From Camarhynchus parvulus (Eukaryota > Chordata > Aves > Passeriformes > Thraupidae): 64,000 bases of DNA. Every line of letters starts with the position of its first letter. The first letter of the stretch is position 1. The DNA is taken from the NCBI RefSeq assembly GCF_901933205.1, contig NC_044574.1, positions 3,040,501 through 3,104,500 of the forward strand, in the 5' to 3' direction. The notes under the pieces were generated by a model. The model worked only from the letters and a program-made list of their open reading frames with translations. It ran no database searches and had not been told where the DNA came from. Both the position numbers and the translations under genes were made by a program. This document shows, in pieces, positions 1-9,715 of this stretch.

Positions 1-58
1 TTTCTGGGGCTGTGCTTCTCCCTGGAGGACTGGAAAAAGCCCAAGGCGGTTGCCTAGG

Positions 59-214
59 ATGCCTCTAAACTGTGACTCTGAGAACAGCCTTGTTCTGCAA
101 GGAGCTTTCCTGGTGGAATTTGAGGCCAAGGTCATTCCCCCAGGCTGCTCTCCAGACTGTGAGGGGCTGGAGGATCTGCCAGCCAAGGAAGCAGATTCCC
201 AAAAAAAAAGGTAG
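59..214 (+). other. Possible stray coding exon or short ORF, unidentified
   Basis: A 51-codon open frame starts at the ATG at 59, directly after an acceptor-like TTGCCTAG, and ends at TAG 212-214 just past an A9 run. The conceptual peptide has an ordinary protein-like composition (contains GAFLVEFEAKV and PGCSPDCEGLEDL) and lies in non-repetitive sequence, so it could be the 3' exon of a gene that lies mostly left of the window. I do not recognise the family, there is no donor or other confirming signal, and chance cannot be excluded. Confidence 0.15.
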
Positions 215-792
215 AAATCAGGATAATGATGTCGGAATTACTTGTTGCAGTGTATTTTAAAGTACTTTCAAAGTTTGAATCATCTTTGTAACTTGAAATC
301 AGTTTGGATTTATCAGAGCTTATCTAAAAATTGGAAGAAATTAGAACCCAGAACTTTACAAAGTCTGAAAGTGTTTGAGCAATGTTCATAGAGATGAGTG
401 AACATCTCTGCAATTGACACACAGACATTGCAGAGAAACAGGGTAAAAATTAGGTTTTGGACCAAAATGTTGATGGACCAAAGGCCCAAATAGACCAAAA
501 TGTTTGGACCAAAGGCCCCGAAGCCTTTCTGTGGCAAAGAGGCAGAGATTCCCACCTTGCTGAAGTGGCTGATCTGGAGATCCTACACTAAAGGCAGCTG
601 GAAGATGTTCTCTGCCACTCAGATGTGTGGGGAGAGGGGCTAAAATGACCCCAGAAATTCTCTCTGCAGGGGTTCCACAGGAAAACTGGTTGTGGCTATC
701 TGGCATGAGTGTGGATATGGGCACAGGGAGCTGAGATGGCCCAAACTCCATCTCCCACCTCAAATAGATGGAAACACTTGTCCTAGACTTGT
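215..792. other. Non-coding stretch, nothing recognised
   Basis: Moderately AT-rich unique sequence. A small imprecise duplication of a 'gaccaaaatgtt...accaaaggcc' phrase is visible at about 458-520. No exon, RNA gene or known repeat was recognised. Confidence 0.4.
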
Positions 793-1015
793 CCTAGACC
801 CACAGAATCATTCAGGTTGGAAAAGAACTCCCAGATCAAGCCCTGAGTGCCACCACTCCCACTAAGACATAGCCCCACATCTCACTTTTTGACCATTTCC
901 AGGCATAGCAACTCCACCACTTCCTGAGGAGCCTTTTCCAATGATTAACCACTCTTTCAGTGAGGAGATTTTTCCTAATATCCAACAAAAACCTCAACTC
1001 GGTGAGGTTTTGACC
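793..1015 (-). mobile_element. CR1 LINE 3' fragment
   Basis: Read on the minus strand this is the 3' end of an avian CR1: the tail 'gaatcattcaggttggaaaa' lies at the left edge, followed by the degraded 'ccactaagacatagcccc...ccaggcatagcaactccaccact' body. It is strongly 5' truncated, as usual for CR1, with no coding capacity. Confidence 0.8.
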
Positions 1016-1320
1016 TCAACCTCAAAACAGGCAGTGTTATCTCCAGCAAGAGTCTCCACCACAGGTGATGCCAATGGAGACCCCATTCCATGTCTGCCTC
1101 CACCTTGTAGGTGCCTCAGATATTCTGGGACACCTACAGAGCCTTTGGACATCCCTTGGAAAACTAAACCCAGCTCAGATCAACACAGACAAGGAGCTGG
1201 GATTGGTGCTCCCCTGGCACTGGTGTGGACACCAAGGTGTGGTCAGCAAAACTTGAGGAGTGACCCCAGCAGTGGCAGTCTGCACCCAGGAATATCCAGC
1301 ACTGCAGCCTGAAAATCAGG

Positions 1321-2042
1321 GGTCTTGGTTTGAAAAGCCAGGTGTGTGCTAGGGAAGGCAGGAGCCTCCCTTGAAATGCAGAATGCAAACCCCTCCCTCT
1401 GAATTGGTATAAATTTTAAATTAAGGGGCTCTCAGGCAAAGAGCAGGAGCAGGAATAACAGTTCTTTATTGGGGAAGAAAATAAAAAATAAAATAAAAAT
1501 GCAGTAATACAAAACAACACTGACAGATTCAGAACACAACCTGACACCCTGTTGGTCAGGATGTTGGCAGCAGTCCCACTGGAATTGTGGCTCAGCCCTC
1601 CTGCAGTGCCAGCTGTGCTTCTGCTGGAGCAGGGATCCTGCACAAGGGGGGAGTTTTCCTCTGCAGCTCCAGGGCTGCTGCAGATGGGCCTGGGCTCCCT
1701 CTGGGAATGCAGGGCAGCAGAAAGCTGCTCCTCTGGGAATGCAGTGGGCAAAGGCTGCTGTGCTGTTCCAAACCTCAGATTGTATCCAGGTAGGAATGCT
1801 TGGCTCCTCCCCTGGGCAGAGCAGCTCCCAATGGGATGATGGAATTTGATCAGCCATGCAGGGACACTCATTGCCCATGGACAGAAGATAATTAATAATT
1901 AATGGCCCATGAACAGCAGAGATCCCCTGGAGGGAGGATTGGCTGTGGAAGAGATAAAGAAAACTGCCCAATGAACAGAAGAGAACTGCCCCACCTCTGA
2001 CAGATGGCAAACAGAATACATCTTGCCTTGCAATCTGGGACG
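1321..2042 (-). mobile_element. Solo LTR, ERVL-like passerine family (copy 1)
   Basis: About 722 bp homologous along its length to the element at 34056-34730. The flanks carry a perfect 5-bp target duplication TCAGG (1316-1320 and 2043-2047), which supports a class III (ERVL-type) insertion. The TG/CA termini are mutated to GG/CG. Orientation is inferred: on the minus strand an AATAAAGAACTGTT poly(A) motif lies about 145 nt before the end, as expected for R-U5. No internal retroviral sequence is adjacent, so it is a solo LTR. Confidence 0.8.
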
Positions 2043-2047
2043 TCAGG

Positions 2048-2275
2048 GAATCACAGAGTCACAGCTGGAAGGGACCTTAAAGACCATCTAGTTCCAACCT
2101 GGGGCTTTCCACCTTCTACCATCCCAAGTTGCTCCAAGCCCTGTCCAGCTTGGCCTTGGGGACTTCCAGGGATCCAGGGACAGCCACAGCTTCTCTGGGC
2201 ACCCTGTGCCAGGGCCTGCCCACCCTCACAGGGAAGGATTTTTTCCCAATCTTTGCTATCTTTACCAACAATCAG
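2048..2275 (-). mobile_element. CR1 LINE 3' fragment
   Basis: Minus-strand CR1 with the tail 'gaatcacagagtcacagctg' and the canonical phrase 'ggaccttaaagaccatctag' at the left edge. It abuts the target duplication of the LTR on its left, so the LTR landed immediately beside the CR1 3' end. Confidence 0.9.
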
Positions 2276-2879
2276 CTCCCACTGGCTCCAGCACAATCCC
2301 AAGGATGCCCTGCAGCCTCCAGGGCTGCAAACCCCTTTGGAACACACTCCCAAAGAAAAGGTCCCTGCTCTTTCCCCATTAAACAGGAACTCACAGAGGT
2401 GTAAAAGCTGCCAAGCCCGAGCTGTGCCTGCAGCCTGGCGTGATGGATGGCAGGGCTCAGCTGGGAGCTGTTTAATTTGGGTGAAAGACACTGTGTGGGA
2501 AGCAGCCCTGCCTGAGCTCCAAGGTGTGTAGGAGCCAGCTCCGTTTCATCTCAGCTGATTCTAGCAGCAGAGCGTTGCTTTGGAGAAAAGCGAAATGCCA
2601 GGAGCTGTGGAGGGGGATGGAGGTCAGGACAAATCTCTCCATTCACTTTTGCAGGGATGAGAGAGCGGCAGTGAAGCTTTCAATGGGAATTTTTCCATGA
2701 AAGGACTCTGAGAGATCTGATGTGGTGCTGAAAGAGGAGATAACCTGCAGCCTGCCTGCCTTGGCAGCTCACCAGGCTCACAGCCCTGCATCCTCACTTG
2801 GAGGAAGCCCTGAGGTTATTCCCAGCAAAGCCAGCAGTGTCCCCTCAGCATAAAATCGCTGATTGGTTTGAGTTGCAAA
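2276..2879. other. Non-coding stretch
   Basis: Unique-looking sequence between two CR1 copies. Nothing beyond possible eroded CR1 at the left margin was recognised. Confidence 0.4.
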
Positions 2880-3165
2880 AATCTTTTAAAAGGTAATTTA
2901 ATCCCACTGCTGCCATGGGACACCTTCCACCAGCCCAGGTGGCTCCGGCCTGGCCTTGGGCACTTCCAGGCATCCAGGGGCAGCCACAGCTTCTCTGGGC
3001 ACCTGTACCAGGGCCTGTTCACGCTCACAGGGAACAATTCCTTCCCAAAATCCCATCCATCCCTGCCCTCTGGCAGTGGGAAGCCATTCCCCTTGTTCTG
3101 TCACTCCAGGCCCTTGCCCAAAGCCCATCTCCAGCATCAGTTCTTCAAATTCCTTTGGAGAAGAA
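2880..3165 (-). mobile_element. CR1 LINE 3' fragment
   Basis: The minus-strand CR1 body phrases 'gccacagcttctctgggcac' and 'cagggcctgttcacgctcac' are clear. The extreme 3' tail octamers are missing or diverged. Confidence 0.85.
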
Positions 3166-3529
3166 TTAAAGAGAACTTTACAGAACCCCATATATCTCTT
3201 CCCAAAGATCTCTTCCTCTTTGCATGATGCCCCAAAGATCTCAATTTCTGGTCCTTCTCCTCAAAATCCAGCAAAACCATCAATATCCCCAAGAATGGCT
3301 CACAGACCTCCTGCATCTCCCCAATACTTGGAGAGACCTCCTTGCTCCTGAGCATGTTCAGCCTGCCATGATGAGACAGCCCTTGGCACTGGTATTTCTG
3401 AGCACCCCCAAACCATCTGCTCTCCTTTCATCCCTCTTCTGGGTCCCTGTGAGGAGGAGGAGGCTCCAGCTGAGAGAAAGGGACAGGCCGCCCACTTGTG
3501 CTGAGTAACCATTGCCAAATTGGATGCCA

Positions 3530-3556
3530 GCACACACACACACACACACACACACA
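3530..3556. repeat. (CA)n microsatellite
   Basis: About 13 perfect CA dinucleotides; likely polymorphic. Confidence 0.95.
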
Positions 3557-4552
3557 AATATTTCCACCAAGGCTGCTATGAACAATGGTCCCTTGATGAT
3601 TTGCTGTCTCAAACTTTCTGCCTTTGGCAGTGCTCCATGGGGAACAGGCAGTTCAGCACTGCCCTCCACATCCATTGTGCCACAGGCAAGGAACAGGACA
3701 CAGTGATCCCTGCCCTGGGAATTTGCAAGATGAAGGCTGGCACGTGGGCAAGGGCAGAGCTGCATCCTCATCGGTGCAGGGAAAAAAATTCCTCCTCCTC
3801 CTCATCACTACCCACTTGGAAAGCCTGGCCATCTCCCTGGACACAACCCCAGCCCCAGTTTGTTATCATCTTCCCAGATTTCCTTCAAACATTGCCGTGG
3901 TGCCTACAAACCCATGGGAAGAAGTTAGGGAATGACCAGCCAAGGTTAGGCAGCCCTTTTCTCCAAGGATGGGACAGAGTAGTGACACCCTGAGCGGCAC
4001 CAGAGTCACATCCTGATGATGTCCTACCTGGAAGATGAACACCAGTGATGGAGGAAGCACTGGGAGATGTCTGAGCCAGGAAATGGGGTGAGCTCAGCAA
4101 AGTCCTGCTTGCACCGGGTGAGAACGTGCTCATGGTTCAGGGAGTGGAGAGATCAATGCTGGCTTGGCTAAAGCAAAGGGAAAAAGGACTGAGGTTCTCA
4201 GAAGCCAAATGATTGATCTGATCATTATTTGAGATACTCAGAGGTCCTTGCCCAGCCCTTGATTCTCCCCCTGCTGGTTCCTGCTTGCCTGGAGAGAGCC
4301 TTCCAGAAGAGACCCCATCCATCCATGCGCGGCGATCCCGGCTTTTGCACCGTCTACAAATAGTTGGTGCGTGCTGAAAAGAGCAGATCTGAAGCCACAG
4401 TTGGCAAATTGCACCAACAAGCATATTCCCAGCGAGGCATTGTTCCAGTTTGTATATGTCTGAAAAGAACTGTTCAGGCATATGTTAAAGTTGGCACCTT
4501 CTCCCGGGGACTCGCTGCAAGCTGACGGCTGGAGCATGATCACCACAGCAAG
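3557..4552. other. Non-coding stretch
   Basis: No known repeat or exon recognised. Open frames on both strands are short and have no homology that I can name. Confidence 0.4.
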
Positions 4553-5280
4553 GCACACAAAACACTCAGCAAATATGGGAAAACAGAGTCCACTCGGGGT
4601 TTGAGCAGGGCCAGGATGGGGATGAGGATGAGGAGAGGGGGCAGAGAGTTCATCCCAGCTTGCCACAGGGAATCTGCACCTGCAAACTCTTGGGGAGGGA
4701 TTGGTGTTGAGGGGGAAGAGTGAAAATCCTGCACACAAAACATTCAGCAAATAAGGGAAAACAAAGTCCACTCAGGATGTTAGCAAGGCTGGGATGAGGA
4801 TGAGGATGAGGATGAGGATGAGGATGAGGATGAGGATGAGGATGAGGATGAGGATGAGGATGAGGATGAGGATGAGAATGAGGATGAGGATGAGGAGTGG
4901 GGGCAGAGTGCTGTCTCCTGGGGAGAGAGCTCATCCCAGCCTGCCACAGGGAATCTGCAAGCACTTGGAGAGGGATTGATATAGAGGAGCAGAGTGAAAA
5001 TCCTGCACACAAAACACTCAGCAAATAAGGAAAAAAAGTCCACTCAGGGTTTTAGCAGGGCCAGGATGAGGGTGAGGGTGAGGATGAGGATGAGGATGAG
5101 GATGAGGATGAGGATGAGGATGAGGATGAGGATGAGGATGAGGATGAGGATGAGGATGAGGAGTGGGGGCAGAGTGCTGTCCCCTGGGGAGAGAGCTCAT
5201 CCCACCCTGCCACAGGGAGTCTGCATCTGCAAGCTCTTGGAGAGGGATTGGCATAGAGGAGCAGAGTGAAGATCCTGCAG
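4553..5280. repeat. Threefold tandem duplication carrying (GATGAG)n arrays
   Basis: Three direct copies of one unit start near 4553, 4732 and 5005, each opening with 'cacacaaaacactcagcaaat' or a close variant and ending with 'gagtgaaaatcctg' or similar. Each contains a GATGAG hexamer tract: only about 4 units in copy 1, but expanded to roughly 100 bp in copy 2 (about 4794-4893) and copy 3 (about 5066-5163). The non-repeat parts are highly similar, so the unit was duplicated and the hexamer then expanded in two of the copies. Confidence 0.9.
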
Positions 5281-6530
5281 CCCCAGTGCTGGTCCCAGGA
5301 TAATCCTTATCAAAAGGTTCAGTGATTGGAATGGGAGGGAATGGGGGTGTCCTACAGGCTCTGGGCTTCAGCCCACCCGAGGAGGCAGCACCTTGCAGTG
5401 GGGATGGACTCACAGCGCACTGAGGGTTCTCAGCTCCCAGGGACGTCTGGACCCGGCAAAAACCTCTCCCTTGGAGGTGCTGGAGAATGCCAAGAGGAAA
5501 TATTGACCTGTTTTGGGCTTCCTTGGGTGTCCAATGACAGCTGCAGCTGGGGACAGGATGCTGGGCTGGCCTGGTGGAGCTGTAACACCATCAGAGCAGC
5601 TCTTTAACACCATCAGAGCTTCTCCTCATAGCAGGACTGGGTTAACTTTTGGACTCAGTGATCTTAGGGGTCTTTCGCAACCTAAATGATTCTGTGATTC
5701 TGATTCTCAGCTACAAAACTGGACCTGCCCCAGCCTAAGCATGACCCATTTTGGGTAGGGAAACACATGCAGGCTCCCTCATGGTGTTCAGGAGCACTCC
5801 AGCATCCCTTGCAGAGGGCAGCTGGAGCTCATCTCCCATCAGGTGCTGCTCCAGCTTGGTGCTCAGTCCTGGACGTGTGTGCTGGGGTGACAATTGGAGC
5901 AGGGTTCATCTGAAGCAGCACAAAAATCTCCATGAGCTTCCTGTAGGACACCTCCTACCCTTGCAGGGTTCCCAAAAGAGGCTGCACTGCCGGGCTCAGA
6001 GCAGACCAGGCTGCCCAGGAAGGCCAGGACAGACCCCCCCAGTTGTCCATGCAGGATTTAAGTTGCTCCACAGCTCGGCAGTGCTGGTGGGAAGCAGCAG
6101 AGTCCCACCCACAGCAGAGGTGGCTTTGCTGAGCCAGTCTAATCCTGGTCCTCAAAGGCTGTAAGTAAATCAGGGAACCTCAGCTGCCCTTTCCATCCCA
6201 GCAGGATCACACACAGCCCCTGGAGCTCTGTCAGCAGCAACCTGTGCAGGGAGACACTCACAGCCTGAGGTTCTGGGGGCGCAGCTGAGGGCCTGGCCAG
6301 CACCATTAGCAGCAATAATTAATTACCTGCTCTGCTGTTTCACTGGAAAGCTGCAGAATTCAGTCACAGCAATTTCCTGCCTCTTTCCTCCCTCCTGGGA
6401 CTCCTGACAGATGAGCATGAGGGGTGTAACCTCCATCTATCCATGGAAAGGCTGAGGAGAGAGCAGCGTGTGCTGCAGGACCTGAACTGGGAGCGCTGTG
6501 CCACCAACCCCTCCATGGATAGCACCATGA
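5281..6530. other. Non-coding stretch with a short CR1 tail
   Basis: Unique-looking sequence. At about 5640-5705 a + strand CR1 3' end is visible ('cagtgatcttaggggtcttt' followed by ATTCTGTG-type octamers). Nothing else recognised. Confidence 0.5.
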
Positions 6531-6533
6531 GCT

Positions 6534-6750
6534 TTCCCTTTCCCTTTCCCTTTCCCTTTCCCTTTCCCTTTCCCTTTCCCTTTCCCTTTCCCTTTCCCTT
6601 TCCCTTTCCCTTTCCCTTTCCCTTTCCCTTTCCCTTTCCCCTTCCCTTTCCCTTTCCTTCCCTTTCCCTTTCCCTTTCCCTTTCCCTTTCCCTTTCCCTT
6701 CCCTTTCCCCTTTCCCCTTCCCCTTCCCCTTCCCCTTCCCCTTTCCCTTC
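6534..6750. repeat. (TTTCCC)n polypyrimidine tract
   Basis: Over 200 bp of almost uninterrupted TTTCCC hexamers, drifting to CCCCTT near the right end. One strand is all pyrimidine and the other all purine, giving mirror symmetry. Long open frames in every reading frame here (poly-FP, poly-KG, poly-ER) are artefacts of the repeat. Confidence 0.97.
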
Positions 6751-6999
6751 TGGCATCTCTCATTTCTCCTTGGAGAAGACAACTCCGTGCAGTGTCACAG
6801 CCAGGAGCTGCTCTGCCTTCAGCCCTTGGCCATTTGGATGTCCCTTTCTCAGCTCATCCATGTCAGAGGGAATTTGGGGAGTTTGTCCCCACCCCCTGAG
6901 AGCTCAGGTCCTTGGATTCTCCGTGGGATGGGAGAAGTTGTTTCCTCTCCCACACTGACCTCACATCCCCATCAGGGGTTCAGGCTGTGCCCCCTCCAC

Positions 7000-8650
7000 C
7001 CCAAAGGGCTCTGCTCCTGGAAATGGCGGGGGGAGAACAGGGACCAAAATGGGATTTTCGTGGTGGATCCAGGCAGGCAGACTTGGCTCCCACCCCGGGG
7101 CTGCCCGAGCCCCTCCAACCCCAGCCAGACACCCCCTGCCCCACTGCCGGGGCTCAGCTCTATTCGGGGGCTCTTTTTTGGAGGGCATGAGGCTGCAGAG
7201 GACAGAACCAGGGCACCGGCACACCCCAAACACCCCGGAGCCCTGTTTGGGGGGGGGCGGCGACAAGGCGAGGGAGGTGCGAGCATCACCCCAGCATCCC
7301 CATCCATGTCCGCGGGGACAGAGCCCTGTCCTGGGGGGTGGCGAGGGAAGAGTTAAAGGGAAGGCGAGCAGATCCTCCTCCATCCTGCCGGTGCTCGCTG
7401 TTAGGCTGCTGCTGTGACAGGGGGTGGGGTCGGGGCTGGCCGCCGTTTGCCGCAAGAAGGGGGGGGAAACGTGGCTGCGAGTGTGTGCGTGTGTGTGTGT
7501 GTGAGAGTGTGTGTTGGTGACACAGGACAAAATGAGATAATGAGACCCCTCGGACGGGAGCGGCCGCCCGGCTGCTGCCAGCCCTGATCCCGGCCCCATC
7601 GCTGCTGCCCGGCATCCCCGCCAAGAGTAAGGCTCGGCGCTGGGAAGCGACTGGGAGGAACTGGGAGAGGGGGGAGGTGGGATGGGGTGGGGGGTGATGA
7701 TGAGGGGGGGTCTCCCGGGGGTGGGGTGCACGGAGGGAGAGGTTCGAGCTGATTATTATTCGGGGACCTGATGCTGGAGCTTGGCGCGCCTGAACCACCC
7801 ACCCAGATGTGATTTTGGGGGGAGGGGAGGATTTTTGGGGAGGGGGTGGGGTGGAGGATGGGCTGGCAGCGCCGATTTCGGGTGTGATGGAGGGGAGGGA
7901 GCCGTGTTTGTGCCTAAAGTCGCAGCTGCCTGGATTTGGCCCCGCGGGGCCATCGGGATGTGACAGCACCCAAAAATAGAGTGCGAGGCGGGGAGGAGCG
8001 GCGAGGGGAGGTGGGGGGGGGGCAGACTCGTGTGCCAGTGCCAGGGCCGGGTTATTCCCCTTCGTCACCTTTCCCTCGCCTTCTCTCTTTATTTCTTTAT
8101 TTCTTTGATGTCGGGGAGGGGAGCGGTGCCTGGGGCTGGGGGTTGCGCTGGAGGCACGGAGGGGTTGCTGGCGGCCGGGTGATTAACGTGCAGTTGCTGG
8201 GAATTATGTCATTGCCTCGGTGCTGGGTGGCCCTCGCCCAGCAGCGGCGGTGGGGAGGGACGGACGGACGGACGGAGGACGTCATGGCAGGGGGCTCCCC
8301 GCCTGAGGCTTCACCCCGGCTTGGTGGGCACCCAGCGTTTCTCCCCATCCCCGCTTGGGACATCACCCCAGGAGGCTTTGCAGGGATGGAAGAGCGGCCC
8401 CCAGGCCATGGGTGCACGCCCACCCCGCTGCTCCTGGGGGTCCCGGGCTCCATCGCCGGGTTGTGGCCGCTCCTGATGGCTCATCCCGCTCGGAGCAGGC
8501 GGAGGTGAAGGTGGGCATCCCCTCCGCCACCTCCCACCCCGGGAGACAGCGGGGCTGGAGCTGCTGCACTGCAGCACAGAGCCCCATCCGCGCCCCTGGG
8601 TGTGCCCGGGGGGAGCAGGGACCCTCTTTACCACCCTGTGCCCTCCTCGG
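7000..8650 (+). promoter_or_regulatory. GC-rich CpG island, candidate distal promoter and first exon
   Basis: GC content and CpG density rise sharply here. The block holds a (TG)n tract at about 7485-7513, a possible non-coding exon ending at 7626 with donor GTAAGG at 7627, G-runs near 7230-7260, a GACGGACG tandem near 8270 and a CRE-like GACGTCA at 8278-8284. No open frame with recognisable product is present. It could be the brain promoter or 5' UTR exon of LZTS3, about 40 kb upstream on the same strand, but no transcript evidence is available and another gene or an unlinked enhancer is equally possible. Confidence 0.4.
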
Positions 8651-8754
8651 AGCCGAGGAGAGAGCCTGGGGACCTGTGGCTGCCAGCGGCCCCCCGGGCC
8701 AGATGGTTCCTCTGCTTCAGAGGAGGGTGTTGGGCTGCTGGGTGCTCCACACCC

Positions 8755-9410
8755 TCCTGGGCATCCCCCTGGGCATTCCTTGAGTATCCCCTGAGTATCC
8801 CCTGAGTACCCCCCAAGCATCTCCTGAGCATTCCCTGAGCACCCCCTGAGCTTCCCCCCCTGAGCATCCTCTTGAACATCCCCTGGACATCCCATGAGCA
8901 TCACCTGAGTCCCCCCTGAGCACCTCCTGAGCATCCCCCTGGGCATTCCCTGAGAATTCCCCCCTAAATATCCCCTTGACTATCCCCTGAGCATTCCCTG
9001 AGTATCTCCTGAGTACCCCCTGAGTATCCCCCTTGAGCACCCCCTGAGTACCCCCTGAGCATCCCCCTGGGCATCCCCTGAGTATCCCCTGAGTACCCCC
9101 TGAGCATCCCCTTGAACATCCCCTGAGCATTCCCTGAGCACCCCTTGAGTGTTCCCTGGGCGTCCCTTGAGTCCTGAGTACCCCCTGAGCATCCCCTGAG
9201 CACCCTGTGAGCTTCCCCTCCCTGAGCACCCCCTGAACATCCCCTGGGCATCCCCCCCTTAGCATCCTCTGGGCACCCCCTGAGCACCCCCTGAGTACCC
9301 CCCAAGCACCCCCTGAGCATCCCCTGAGTACTTCCTTAGCATCCCCCCTAAGCATCCCCTTGAACATCCCCTGAGCACCCCCTGAGCACCCCCTGAGCAT
9401 CCCCATCCCC
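8755..9410. repeat. Decamer-based GC-rich minisatellite
   Basis: About 650 bp built from variants of CCCCTGAGCA and CCCCTGAGTA, mostly 10-11 bp per unit with 15-bp variants. The 318-residue minus-strand frame rich in GCSG/GVLRG is a translation of this array, not a gene. Confidence 0.95.
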
Positions 9411-9509
9411 TTCCCCCCGTGTGGAGCTGGGGAGGGAGCACAAGGCCTCTGAGTGAGGCAGGCATGGACCCTGCTGCCCATCCACAACCTCTTCCCTCTG
9501 CTCCACACT

Positions 9510-9715
9510 CCCGTGGACCCCGGGGCAGCTCCGTGAACCCCCGGGCAGCTCCGTGAACCCCCGGGCAGCTCCGTGGATCCCAGGGCAGCTCCGTGAACCC
9601 CGGGCAGCTCCGTGAACCCCCGGGCAGCTCCGTGGAGCCCCGGGCAGCTCCGTGGGTTCCAGGGCAGCTCCATGGATGCCCGGGCAGCTCAGTGGGTCCC
9701 CGGGCAGCTCCATGC
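9510..9715. repeat. 20-bp GC-rich minisatellite
   Basis: Around ten units of about 20 bp with the core 'ccgggcagctccgtg'. It lies only about 100 bp from the preceding decamer array but has an unrelated unit. Confidence 0.95.

Noticed and set aside
6534..6750. Interstitial telomere repeat
   Set aside because: The unit is TTTCCC, not TTAGGG.
7286..8068. 260-codon minus-strand frame over the CpG island
   Set aside because: Proline/serine-rich frame expected from GC-rich sequence; no homology recognised.
8717..9673. 318-codon minus-strand frame rich in GCSG/GVLRG
   Set aside because: It is a translation of the decamer and 20-bp minisatellites.
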